This document shows, piece by piece, positions 1 to 6,815 of a stretch of 64,000 nt of DNA (positions within the stretch are counted from its first letter, which is position 1; each line of letters starts with the position of its first letter). The stretch lies in the NCBI GenBank assembly GCA_035326105.1, contig DAOKYO010000001.1, positions 682,001 to 746,000 of the forward strand, given 5' to 3'. This stretch comes from Bacilli bacterium (GTDB taxonomy: Bacteria > Bacillota_I > Bacilli_A > RFN20 > CAG-826). A program made the translations under genes and the position numbers. The notes beneath the pieces are model-generated. The model saw only the letters and a list, made by a program, of their open reading frames with translations. It made no database searches and had not been told where the DNA came from.

Positions 1-1
1 G

Positions 2-202
2 GCAAATACAACCATTAGTGTGATTCAGTCCGATTCCGTGGTGGCAAGTGAGTTTATCAGCCCAAGCGGAACGTATGCGACAATAAATTTAGCGGATTTA
101 TCTTTAGGCGAAGGAGAGGTAACCATCGCGATTCGCATTCAAACAACAGCATCCAACACCTGGATTAAATTGGACAATTTTGTCTTAACAGTCAAACAAT
201 GA
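2..202 (+). CDS. C-terminal end of a secreted protein (partial)
   Basis: The reading frame is open from base 2 to a TGA at 200-202, so this is the 3' end of a gene that begins before the window. The visible 66 residues are rich in Thr, Ser, Ile and Val and end in a short strand with Trp-Ile-Lys-Leu-Asp-Asn-Phe, the kind of ending found in beta-sandwich carbohydrate-binding modules. The stop overlaps the start of the GH53 gene (ATGA), so the two are probably translationally coupled and belong to one galactan-degradation operon. A binding module attached to another glycan-degrading enzyme is plausible, but the catalytic part is not in view and no family can be assigned. Confidence 0.6.
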   Translation, partial: ANTTISVIQSDSVVASEFISPSGTYATINLADLSLGEGEVTIAIRIQTTASNTWIKLDNFVLTVKQ

Positions 203-1737
203 AAGAGAAACTTCTTGGCTTTTTATCATTGAGTATTTTAGTTCTTTCTAGCTGCGCTGAAGGGGGGAGTAATATCTCCTCCTCTTCAGGCAACCTTAAT
301 GAACCCGCGCCTTATCGGATTCGTGATTATACTTTGAAAGTCAATCAAACGGCAACTATTATTCCGATTGGTAAAGATCAACCTTTAGATTTAACCTATG
401 AATTTGAAGGAGATGCGATATCAATTTTCAATCATGTTATTTATATCCATCAATCGAACACAATAACCAATGTAAAAGCATGCGATGCACTTGGTCATGT
501 CGATGAATTTGTTGTGACCTCTCCCCTGGACGAGTATGCCAGTACTCGTAACGAGGAAATAAGTGAAGAATGGCTTTCGCCTTTAAACAGCATTAAAGCG
601 GATATTGAACATGATGATTTTCCTAAAGGCATTGATATGTCGACCGTTCAAGCCATCTATGATGCCGGAGCTGTTTATTATAATGCCGCGGGTCAAGCGG
701 AAGATGTATTTCGGATTATCCGCGATGCGGGAGTTAATTATGTTCGCTTACGGCTTTGGAATGACCCAAATAATTACACCAGCCAAGGCAAGGTAAGTTA
801 CGGAGGCGGGAACAATGATTTAAGCACTGACTTAAAAATGGCCCATCTAGCTAAAAACGCCGGCTTAAAATTATATCTGGACATTCATTATAGTGACTTT
901 TGGGCCGATCCAAGCAAGCAGATATTTCCTAAGGCGTGGACGAGTTTTACGACCGCCGATGAAGTCAAGAGTGCGATTTATGATTACACAAGGTCTGTTC
1001 TTAACGCCTTTGATGAAGTCGGGGCATTGCCGGATATGGTATCGCTTGGAAACGAAACGACGCCGGGAATGCTCCTGCAGTTTCCCGGCCCCACGAATGA
1101 AGAATTGACGGGTGGGGAACCCGGCTATACAACTGGCGCATATTATGCTCCAACCGCTTTAAGGGGAACCAACAAGAGTAAAAATTTTCACGATTATATC
1201 GCATCTGCCAATGCGGCGGTTAAAGATGTGGATGCCACAATATTGACAATGATACATCTTGCAAAAGGTCTCAGTGATTCCAACTATATTATCGATTATT
1301 TTAATCAGTTTAACGATATTGATTATGATGTCATCGGCCTATCTGCCTATCCTTACTATCAGGGGCGACCATCGGTAATAAAAAGTGGGCTAATCTCCGT
1401 TGCCGACGCATTTCCCAGCAAGAAGATAACGTTGGCCGAGACAAGTTACGGATATACATTCGCAAAGGATGCTCTTGTCAGCAATATTTTTGATAATGGT
1501 GAGGTAATAAGTGGCTATCCGGTTTCTACATCAGGCCAAGCGCTGATGATAAGGGATTTGCTTGAAGCGGTCGATAGTATTGAAAATGGCTATGGTCTTT
1601 TTTATTGGGAAGGGGCCTTTATTCCTGTCAAAGGGGTTGGCTGGGCCGATAGTCGAAGCAAAAATTCGTGGGCCAATCAAGCCTTATTCACCTATGATGG
1701 GCACGTTTTGCCATCAATAAATGTCTTTAACGACTAA
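199..1737 (+). CDS. GH53 arabinogalactan endo-beta-1,4-galactanase, lipoprotein
   Basis: Predicted extracellular enzyme that cuts the beta-1,4-galactan backbone of type I arabinogalactan. The N-terminus is a lipoprotein signal with lipobox Leu-Ser-Ser-Cys at Cys19, so the protein should be anchored on the outer face of the membrane. A linker of about 120 residues is followed by a GH53 TIM barrel opening with KGIDMSTVQAIYDAG and the typical YVRLRLWNDP strand. The two catalytic glutamates fit SLGNETTPG (Glu286, acid/base) and TLAETSYGY (Glu414, nucleophile). It starts inside the stop codon of the upstream gene. At 512 residues it is longer than minimal GH53 enzymes because of the N-terminal linker. 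The AraC-type gene downstream may control the locus. Family assignment is firm; exact substrate is inferred. Confidence 0.93.
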   Translation: MKEKLLGFLSLSILVLSSCAEGGSNISSSSGNLNEPAPYRIRDYTLKVNQTATIIPIGKDQPLDLTYEFEGDAISIFNHVIYIHQSNTITNVKACDALGHVDEFVVTSPLDEYASTRNEEISEEWLSPLNSIKADIEHDDFPKGIDMSTVQAIYDAGAVYYNAAGQAEDVFRIIRDAGVNYVRLRLWNDPNNYTSQGKVSYGGGNNDLSTDLKMAHLAKNAGLKLYLDIHYSDFWADPSKQIFPKAWTSFTTADEVKSAIYDYTRSVLNAFDEVGALPDMVSLGNETTPGMLLQFPGPTNEELTGGEPGYTTGAYYAPTALRGTNKSKNFHDYIASANAAVKDVDATILTMIHLAKGLSDSNYIIDYFNQFNDIDYDVIGLSAYPYYQGRPSVIKSGLISVADAFPSKKITLAETSYGYTFAKDALVSNIFDNGEVISGYPVSTSGQALMIRDLLEAVDSIENGYGLFYWEGAFIPVKGVGWADSRSKNSWANQALFTYDGHVLPSINVFND

Positions 1738-1787
1738 AGGGCGCACTGAACAATTTTTTTCTAGCATTTTTCACTGGGTTAGCGTAA

Positions 1788-1793
1788 TATAAT
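1788..1793 (+). promoter_or_regulatory. -10 box of the tRNA-Gln promoter
   Basis: A perfect TATAAT lies 9 bases before the tRNA. No good -35 box is visible at the usual 16-18 base spacing, so only the -10 element is called. Confidence 0.5.
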
Positions 1794-1801
1794 AATGCAT
1801 T

Positions 1802-1876
1802 TGCCGAGTGGACAAGTGGTAAGTCAAGAGGCTCTGAACCTCTCATGCATAGGTTCGAATCCTATCTCGGCAGCCA
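1802..1876 (+). tRNA. tRNA-Gln (CTG)
   Basis: Acceptor stem TGCCGAG pairs with CTCGGCA. The anticodon loop CTCTGAA gives anticodon CTG, which reads CAG. The T arm GGTTCGAATCC is intact, the discriminator base is G and the CCA is encoded. Confidence 0.93.
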
Positions 1877-1886
1877 GTGAATAATG

Positions 1887-1912
1887 TCCCGGGTTTATTA
1901 ATCCGGGTTTTT
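1887..1912 (+). terminator. Rho-independent terminator after tRNA-Gln
   Basis: Stem CCCGG/CCGGG with an AT-rich loop, followed by a short T run. It sits directly behind the tRNA. Confidence 0.75.
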
Positions 1913-1926
1913 ATATATTTGCCAAG

Positions 1927-1954
1927 TTGAAAAATCCAATTGATTCCTTATACT
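1927..1954 (+). promoter_or_regulatory. Promoter of the AraC-type regulator
   Basis: TTGAAA (1927-1932), 16-base spacer, TATACT (1949-1954). Transcription would begin near 1961, leaving a leader of about 46 bases before the ATG at 2007. Confidence 0.6.
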
Positions 1955-2006
1955 TAAAGTAGTTCCATTATTTTTTAGCCAATTTCATAAAGGGGGGTTA
2001 TGAAAC

Positions 2007-2819
2007 ATGGATTCATCGTATAATCACGCCGACAATATGCTCGAATTACAACTTTTTTCGACAGGGAAAGACTTGCAAAAAGTTCTTTTTAGTTCTCAAG
2101 AGCGAGAACTAAATCGGCATATCTTATATTACGTATTAGACGGAAAAGCCGATTTAAAAATTAGGGATAAGAAATATCCGATTAAAAAGGGAATGCTCTT
2201 TATTATGCTTCCTAAAGTAAAAATGGAAATTATAAATCAGGATTCCGATTTTGAAACACAATGGATTAGTATGTCCGGGGCCTTTATAGACAAAGTAATA
2301 TATGATCTAACTATTAATTCGGTTGATCCATATTACTATGATAAGGACTTATCGCTTAAGACGTATTTAATTGGTTTAGGAAAAATTTATAGCGATTTAG
2401 GATATCTTGATTTAAGGGCTTTAGGAATAGTTTATTATATTTTTGGTTTCCTTTTTTCCCGTCGAGAACCGATAGAAGAAATACTGGACGATCAAGGTCG
2501 CGACCTTTTTGCATTAAAAAATTATATTGCTTCCAATATTAATCAGCGGATTACGATCAAAGATTTGGCCAATGAAATTAATAACACGCCGGCTTATGTG
2601 GCCTCCCTATTTAAAAAAAGCGAAGGCGTGTCACCTAAAAGATACCTAACCAAGTATCGAATGGAGAGGGCAAAATTCCTTTTGCTCACGGGGAATTACC
2701 GAGTCAAACAGATCGCTTCAATGGTTGGATATGATGACCAACTGCATTTTTCTACGGAATTTCGGAAAAATGTTGGCAAATCACCCCTTCATTTTGCGCA
2801 AGAAATTGAAAATATTTAG
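2007..2819 (+). CDS. AraC family transcriptional regulator
   Basis: A 270-residue one-component regulator. Residues about 10-110 form a cupin-like ligand-sensing domain (strand-rich, with LKIRDKKYPIKKGMLFIMLP). Residues about 170-268 form the double helix-turn-helix of the AraC/XylS family: ITIKDLANEINNTPAYVASLF is helix-turn-helix 1, and the IASMVGYDDQLHFSTEFRKN region is the second, the family's most conserved part. The start is set by an AAGGGGGGT ribosome site 8 bases upstream. It is transcribed alone from its own promoter after the tRNA terminator. Position between a GH53 galactanase and a carbohydrate-type surface protein suggests it senses a sugar and controls those genes, which is inference. 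No repressor-specific residues can be read. Confidence 0.9.
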   Translation: MDSSYNHADNMLELQLFSTGKDLQKVLFSSQERELNRHILYYVLDGKADLKIRDKKYPIKKGMLFIMLPKVKMEIINQDSDFETQWISMSGAFIDKVIYDLTINSVDPYYYDKDLSLKTYLIGLGKIYSDLGYLDLRALGIVYYIFGFLFSRREPIEEILDDQGRDLFALKNYIASNINQRITIKDLANEINNTPAYVASLFKKSEGVSPKRYLTKYRMERAKFLLLTGNYRVKQIASMVGYDDQLHFSTEFRKNVGKSPLHFAQEIENI

Positions 2820-3146
2820 TTGCAAAATTTAGAATTTTGCAACAGATAATTTTACTTAAAAGTTTAACTAAAATTACTACATGTATTTAATTTTTTTTGT
2901 AGATTTGCGTTTTTAAAACAAATTTAAGGCTTTAAATCGCTTGTTTGTGCAAAAAGCCCCCACTTAAATCTAACTTATTTTTGTAAAAATATATTGATTT
3001 TTTCTTGGGCTCAATTAAAATATTGTTAGCGGTTACTATACTTTTTTGCATCAAATAAATTGATTTCAATTCTATCAGTTATTTTTGGCAAAAAGGAAAG
3101 TAGCAATATTATGAGGTAAATTAATATAATTTTGGAGGGCCTCAAG
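2820..3146. other. 327-base intergenic region with two palindromic elements
   Basis: This AT-rich stretch holds a perfect 9-base inverted repeat TGCAAAATT-tag-AATTTTGCA at 2821-2841, directly after the araC-type stop and not followed by a T run. It also holds a LacI/CcpA-type operator at 3024-3037. No coding frame on either strand looks real; a 63-codon frame on the minus strand overlaps the signal peptide region of the next gene and has no ribosome site. Confidence 0.6.
3024..3037 (+). promoter_or_regulatory. LacI/CcpA (cre-like) operator overlapping a -10 box
   Basis: TGTTAGCGGTTACT matches the catabolite-responsive consensus TGWNANCGNTNWCA at 13 of 14 positions. Its last base is the first base of a TATACT -10 box (3037-3042), so a bound LacI-family protein would block polymerase. 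The gene controlled is the surface protein at 3147. Confidence 0.5.
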
Positions 3147-3926
3147 ATGAGAAAAATAATGTCAAAGATAGTTATGACCACAGCCGTTCTTCTATCCTTT
3201 GGATCATTTGCTGTCAAAGGAAGCGTTCGTGATGTTGAAGTTAAGGCGGCGACTACTGAGACTAAACGCGTTTGGTTTTCACCCGATTATGTTGAGTGGT
3301 GGACGGGAGACTCAGCTAACTCTCAAGTTGGCATCTACTATTTTGGCGGATCGGTTCAAGCGACTTGGGCTGGCGTTGGCATGCTCCATGATAGTGCGAA
3401 TAGTCTCTGGTATTATGACGTTCCTTCTGATACGACAACGGTTATTTTTACGCGAATAAAAGTGGCTATTCCTAATGAGGCTTTTAATCAGACTGTGAAT
3501 GTGCCAGTTGGAGGTTGTAATACTTATAAATATGAGTTATGGAATTCCGATGTGGAGGGCAAGAATGAGGTTTCAGGTGCAATAGCGTTTTCTCCCGTGA
3601 CCACGGATGTTGTTTCAAATTTTGCCGCAACGTTAGATACATCGGCTGAAATATGTAACTCGTCGGCCGTAGCAACGGCCTTAAGTACCTATAATAGTTT
3701 ATCAACATTTGAAAAGAATCAGTTTGATAGTTTGGCTGTCGGCGGATCAGAGACGGGTGCCACCCGTTTAGATTACTTGCAGGCGCTTTATGGAGTAAAT
3801 TCGGACTCGCTTCCAGCTCTGGTTAGTGAAGGTGGTTCATCCGAACTCATAGTTACAATAGGTATAATTGGTTTAACTTTACTCGGCGGATTCTACTTTC
3901 TTAACAAAAAAAAAATTAAAGGATGA
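3147..3926 (+). CDS. Membrane-anchored surface protein with starch-binding-like module
   Basis: The ATG at 3147 is preferred because the GGAGGG ribosome site (3134-3139) lies just upstream; a longer frame from TTG 3132 would contain that site. The 259-residue product has a signal peptide (cleavage probably after residue 30), then a module at about 35-110 rich in Trp and Tyr (VWFSPDYVEWW, GVGMLHDSANSLWYY, VIFTRI). That pattern resembles CBM25/26 starch-binding domains, but I call it only as similar. A helical segment follows, and the C-terminus has a single membrane helix (ELIVTIGIIGLTLLGGFYFL) and a Lys-rich tail, with no LPXTG. It would be tethered outside the cell. An operator for a LacI-family repressor lies in its promoter, and a terminator follows. 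Confidence 0.7.
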   Translation: MRKIMSKIVMTTAVLLSFGSFAVKGSVRDVEVKAATTETKRVWFSPDYVEWWTGDSANSQVGIYYFGGSVQATWAGVGMLHDSANSLWYYDVPSDTTTVIFTRIKVAIPNEAFNQTVNVPVGGCNTYKYELWNSDVEGKNEVSGAIAFSPVTTDVVSNFAATLDTSAEICNSSAVATALSTYNSLSTFEKNQFDSLAVGGSETGATRLDYLQALYGVNSDSLPALVSEGGSSELIVTIGIIGLTLLGGFYFLNKKKIKG

Positions 3927-3953
3927 AGATTAGTTGTTAATTTAATGCTTATC

Positions 3954-3986
3954 AAGGTACTGACTAAGTCGGTACCTTTTCGTTTT
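3954..3986 (+). terminator. Terminator after the surface protein gene
   Basis: Stem AAGGTAC/GTACCTT with inner GAC/GTC pairs and a TAA loop, then a T-rich run. Confidence 0.8.
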
Positions 3987-3989
3987 ATT

Positions 3990-4017
3990 TTACAAAGTAA
4001 TATAAACAAGCTATTAT
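3990..4017 (+). promoter_or_regulatory. copA promoter
   Basis: TTACAA (3990-3995), 16-base spacer, TATTAT (4012-4017). The predicted start site near 4024 falls inside the CsoR-type operator. Confidence 0.5.
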
Positions 4018-4021
4018 ATAG

Positions 4022-4038
4022 ATACCCCTAGGGGGTGT
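4022..4038 (+). promoter_or_regulatory. CsoR-type copper operator
   Basis: ATACCCC-TA-GGGGGTGT is a G-tract pseudopalindrome of the kind bound by CsoR repressors upstream of copZA operons (TACCC..GGGGGTA type). It overlaps the copA transcription start and lies 13 bases before the start codon. A CsoR-type gene, now interrupted, lies right after copA. Confidence 0.75.
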
Positions 4039-4050
4039 TAGGAGAGAGCA

Positions 4051-6546
4051 ATGGAAGAAAAAAAGTACAAGATCACCGGTATGTTTTGCGCGGCTTGCGA
4101 GTCGCACGTTCATAATGCGGTAGCAAAACTTCCGGATATAGAAAAAGTTGAAGTAGCTTTATTGACTAACTCAATGAAGGTCGTCTTTAAGAATAAGGCA
4201 AATGACGAAGAGGTTTTTAAGGCGGTACACGAAGCCGGATATGAGGCTTCATTTTCACTGGATGAAAGTGTTAAAACGAGAAGAAAAGCCCGCAAAAAGG
4301 AACTGACCAAAACGCGCAATAAACTTATTGTTTCGTTTGCACTATTAGCCGTGCTCATGTATTTCTCAATGGGAATGATGTTTAATTGGCCTCTTCCGTT
4401 TACTGAGGCATGGGTACTTGTTGGCATCCAGATGGTTTTGGCGCTGGGAATAATCATTATTTACTTTAATTATTTTATCCATGGTTTTAAGTCGTTATTT
4501 AAACTGCATCCCAACATGGAGACCTTAATTGCCGTTGGCAGCAGTGTGTCCTTTGTGTATGGAGCATACGCATTTGCTCTCATCGTCATGGGAACCGTCA
4601 ATAATAACGAAGACATAATACATATGTGGATGCATAATGTTTACTTTGAAGCGGCTGGAATGATTATAACTTTAGTTAGTTTAGGAAAATACTTTGAAGC
4701 CCTGGCTAAAGCGAAAACAACCACGAGTTTAGAGAAACTTATGGAATTAACTCCGGAAACGGTTTTGATTACGACCGAAAGCGGAATAAAAGAAATGGCT
4801 ATTGGCGAGGTGCATGTCGGGGACACTTTACTCGTTCGACCGGGGGCAAGAGTTCCTCTGGATGGCAAAATAGTTACCGGATATGGACATATTGATGAAG
4901 CCGCTATTACCGGCGAGTCACTTCCCGTTTATAAAAAAGTGGGGGACAGCGTCATAGGAGCGACAATGAATAAAACGGGCTCGTTTACGATGACCGTGGA
5001 GCGTGTTGGTGAAGACACTACTATTAAGAAGATAATTAAACTAGTGGAGGAAGCCGCGAGTTCCAAGGCTAAATTGGCGGCCCTTGCTGATCGTGTTTCG
5101 GCCGTTTTTGTTCCGATAGTCATCGGTATTGCCTTATTAACTTTTCTGGGATGGCAGATTTTTAACCGAGATACGGCATTTGCTGTTGATATGGCGGTGA
5201 GTGTTCTAGTTATTTCATGCCCGTGCGCTTTAGGTCTTGCCACTCCCGTCGCCGTGATGGTTGGGACAGGGAAAGGAGCCGAAAACGGAATATTGGTCAA
5301 ATCGGCATCCGCTTTTGAAGATCTAAGTCGAGTAGATGCAATCGTTTTTGATAAGACCGGAACCATTACCAGTGGGCATCTAGTAGTCAGTGCGCTTGAA
5401 GTTATCGACCGGAAACGTAAAGACGAAATCTTAACGGCAATTCGAAGTTTGGAAGAATTGAGCGATCATCCTTTGGCGATGGCGCTGGGAGCTTATTTGA
5501 ATTCACTCGGATATTCGAGCCACGAAGTTGATGAGTTTGATTACTCACCCGGATTGGGCGTAAAAGGAATTTATCAAGGCAAGAAGTATCTAGTCGGCAA
5601 TCAAGCGCTGCTGGAAAATAACGGAGTAAAAGTAGTAAGCAAGAAAACCCGGGTTACTACTCCGAAGGGAGCCAGTATCATCTACTTTGCTCTGGATAAC
5701 GTCTATAGCGGGTTTGCGGCTTTGAAAGATGAAATAAAGCAAGAAGCCCATCATTCGATAAAACTTCTTCAAGAAAACGGACATCAACTCTATTTAGTTA
5801 GTGGAGATAATGAAGAGGTGGCAACTAGTTTGGCACAGGAGGTGGATATCAAGCATGTCTATAGCGGAATTCGTCCAGAAGGAAAAGTGGCCATTGTCAA
5901 TCAATTGAAACAGGAAGGAAAAATTGTCGCCATGGTCGGGGACGGAATCAATGATGCTCCGGCTTTAGAAGCCGCTGATGTCGGCATTGCCATCGGATCA
6001 GGAACAGATATCGCGCTTGATTCGGCGGATATAATATTGGTTCGGAGTTCACTAAATGATCTGGTAAATGCTTTCCTCTTATCGAAAAAAGTGGTGAACA
6101 ATATTAAAATGAATCTCTTTTGGGCCTTCATTTATAATATAATCGGTATTCCGGTGGCCGCCGGAATCTTCTATACGGCTTGGGGCTGGAAGTTAAATCC
6201 GATGATTGCCAGCGGTCTAATGTCGATATCATCGGTAAGCGTAGTCTTAAATGCGCTCCGGATAAAACGTGTTAAAATAAGTAAAGTCGATACTGGTCAA
6301 AATTTTCAAGAAATCAATAAGGAGAAAAATAATATGGAAAAAGAAACATTAAAGATTGAAGGAATGATGTGCATGAATTGCCAGATGCATGTTACTAAGG
6401 CGCTAGAAGGAATTGAAGGCGTCGAAAAGGCTCTGGTTGACTATAAAACTGGTAAGGCTATAATTGACGTAAATCATTCGGTTGACGATGCGCAAATCGC
6501 CAAAGCGGTAGCCGCTGCCGGATATAAGTATGTCGGTCGCGAATGA
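4051..6546 (+). CDS. copA: Copper-exporting P1B-type ATPase with N- and C-terminal HMA domains
   Basis: Predicted to pump Cu(I) out of the cytoplasm. Order of parts in 831 residues: an N-terminal HMA metal-binding domain with CAAC (Cys13, Cys16); membrane helices from residue 91; actuator loop with TGES near residue 288; the Cys390-Pro-Cys392 ion-channel motif in helix 6; phosphorylation site DKTGT at Asp434; GDGINDAP at Asp631; a membrane pair; then a linker and a second HMA domain from residue 762 with CMNC (Cys774, Cys777). A C-terminal HMA domain is unusual, since free CopZ is normally a separate gene. The linker carries a ribosome site and ATG that could start CopZ alone (see separate entry). 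AGGAGAG precedes the start. The CsoR operator upstream supports copper control. Confidence 0.95.
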   Translation: MEEKKYKITGMFCAACESHVHNAVAKLPDIEKVEVALLTNSMKVVFKNKANDEEVFKAVHEAGYEASFSLDESVKTRRKARKKELTKTRNKLIVSFALLAVLMYFSMGMMFNWPLPFTEAWVLVGIQMVLALGIIIIYFNYFIHGFKSLFKLHPNMETLIAVGSSVSFVYGAYAFALIVMGTVNNNEDIIHMWMHNVYFEAAGMIITLVSLGKYFEALAKAKTTTSLEKLMELTPETVLITTESGIKEMAIGEVHVGDTLLVRPGARVPLDGKIVTGYGHIDEAAITGESLPVYKKVGDSVIGATMNKTGSFTMTVERVGEDTTIKKIIKLVEEAASSKAKLAALADRVSAVFVPIVIGIALLTFLGWQIFNRDTAFAVDMAVSVLVISCPCALGLATPVAVMVGTGKGAENGILVKSASAFEDLSRVDAIVFDKTGTITSGHLVVSALEVIDRKRKDEILTAIRSLEELSDHPLAMALGAYLNSLGYSSHEVDEFDYSPGLGVKGIYQGKKYLVGNQALLENNGVKVVSKKTRVTTPKGASIIYFALDNVYSGFAALKDEIKQEAHHSIKLLQENGHQLYLVSGDNEEVATSLAQEVDIKHVYSGIRPEGKVAIVNQLKQEGKIVAMVGDGINDAPALEAADVGIAIGSGTDIALDSADIILVRSSLNDLVNAFLLSKKVVNNIKMNLFWAFIYNIIGIPVAAGIFYTAWGWKLNPMIASGLMSISSVSVVLNALRIKRVKISKVDTGQNFQEINKEKNNMEKETLKIEGMMCMNCQMHVTKALEGIEGVEKALVDYKTGKAIIDVNHSVDDAQIAKAVAAAGYKYVGRE
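6334..6546 (+). CDS. Internal in-frame copZ-like copper chaperone (candidate alternative start)
   Basis: An AAGGAG at 6319-6324 sits 9 bases before ATG 6334, in frame with copA. Translation from here would give a free 70-residue HMA protein: beta-alpha-beta-beta-alpha-beta fold with MMCMNC as the Cu(I) site and AAAGYKYVG at the end, the length and layout of CopZ. What is seen is the ribosome site and a complete domain beginning at the ATG. That it is used is inference; it could equally be the scar of a copA-copZ fusion through loss of a stop codon. Either way the C-terminal domain probably delivers copper to the pump. Confidence 0.5.
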   Translation: MEKETLKIEGMMCMNCQMHVTKALEGIEGVEKALVDYKTGKAIIDVNHSVDDAQIAKAVAAAGYKYVGRE

Positions 6547-6548
6547 TT

Positions 6549-6806
6549 ATGCAGGCGAATAGAAAAAAAGTCGTTCGCTATCTCAATGTTGCAAAGGGAT
6601 AACTGGACGGCGTAAGCCGGATGGTGGATAATGATGCTTATTGCATCGATATCTCCAACCAAATTCTCGCTGCAATATCGGTTTTAAAGAAGGCCAACAA
6701 TGAGATTATTCTCGCTCACCTTGGGCATTGCGTCCGTAATTCCCAAGGTGATGATCTCGAGGATAAACTAGATGAAATTAAACGGCTTCTCGACCGCATC
6801 GATTAA
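6549..6806 (+). pseudogene. csoR: CsoR-type copper-sensing repressor interrupted by a stop codon
   Basis: From ATG 6549, two bases after copA, the frame encodes a CsoR/RcnR-family repressor (DUF156, all-helical tetramer) but has a TAA at 6600-6602, codon 18. The stop stands where the family's EGQxxG segment has Gln, so one C-to-T change (CAA to TAA) explains it. The remainder is fully conserved: Cys32, His57 and Cys61 are spaced 25 and 4 residues apart, exactly like the Cu(I) ligands Cys36/His61/Cys65 of the Mycobacterium tuberculosis protein. No frameshift is present. The only restart inside is ATG 6621, which would lose most of helix 1. Copper control may therefore be lost in this strain, unless the stop is a sequencing error or is read through. 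GH13 follows 9 bases later. Confidence 0.85.
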
Positions 6807-6815
6807 GGAGTAAAC

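Noticed and set aside
2821..2841. Perfect 9-base inverted repeat after the araC-type gene
   Set aside because: No T run follows, so not called as a terminator, and no promoter overlaps it, so not called as an operator; left as a noted element of the intergenic region.
4929..5366. 145-codon frame on the minus strand inside copA
   Set aside because: Shadow of a strongly conserved gene, without ribosome site or promoter. The same holds for the other antisense frames within large genes.
6549..6620. Reading the csoR stop as a recoded Gln codon
   Set aside because: TAA ends many intact genes in the window (for example ecfA2 and rplM), so it is not a sense codon here. Sequence error or true mutation is simpler.
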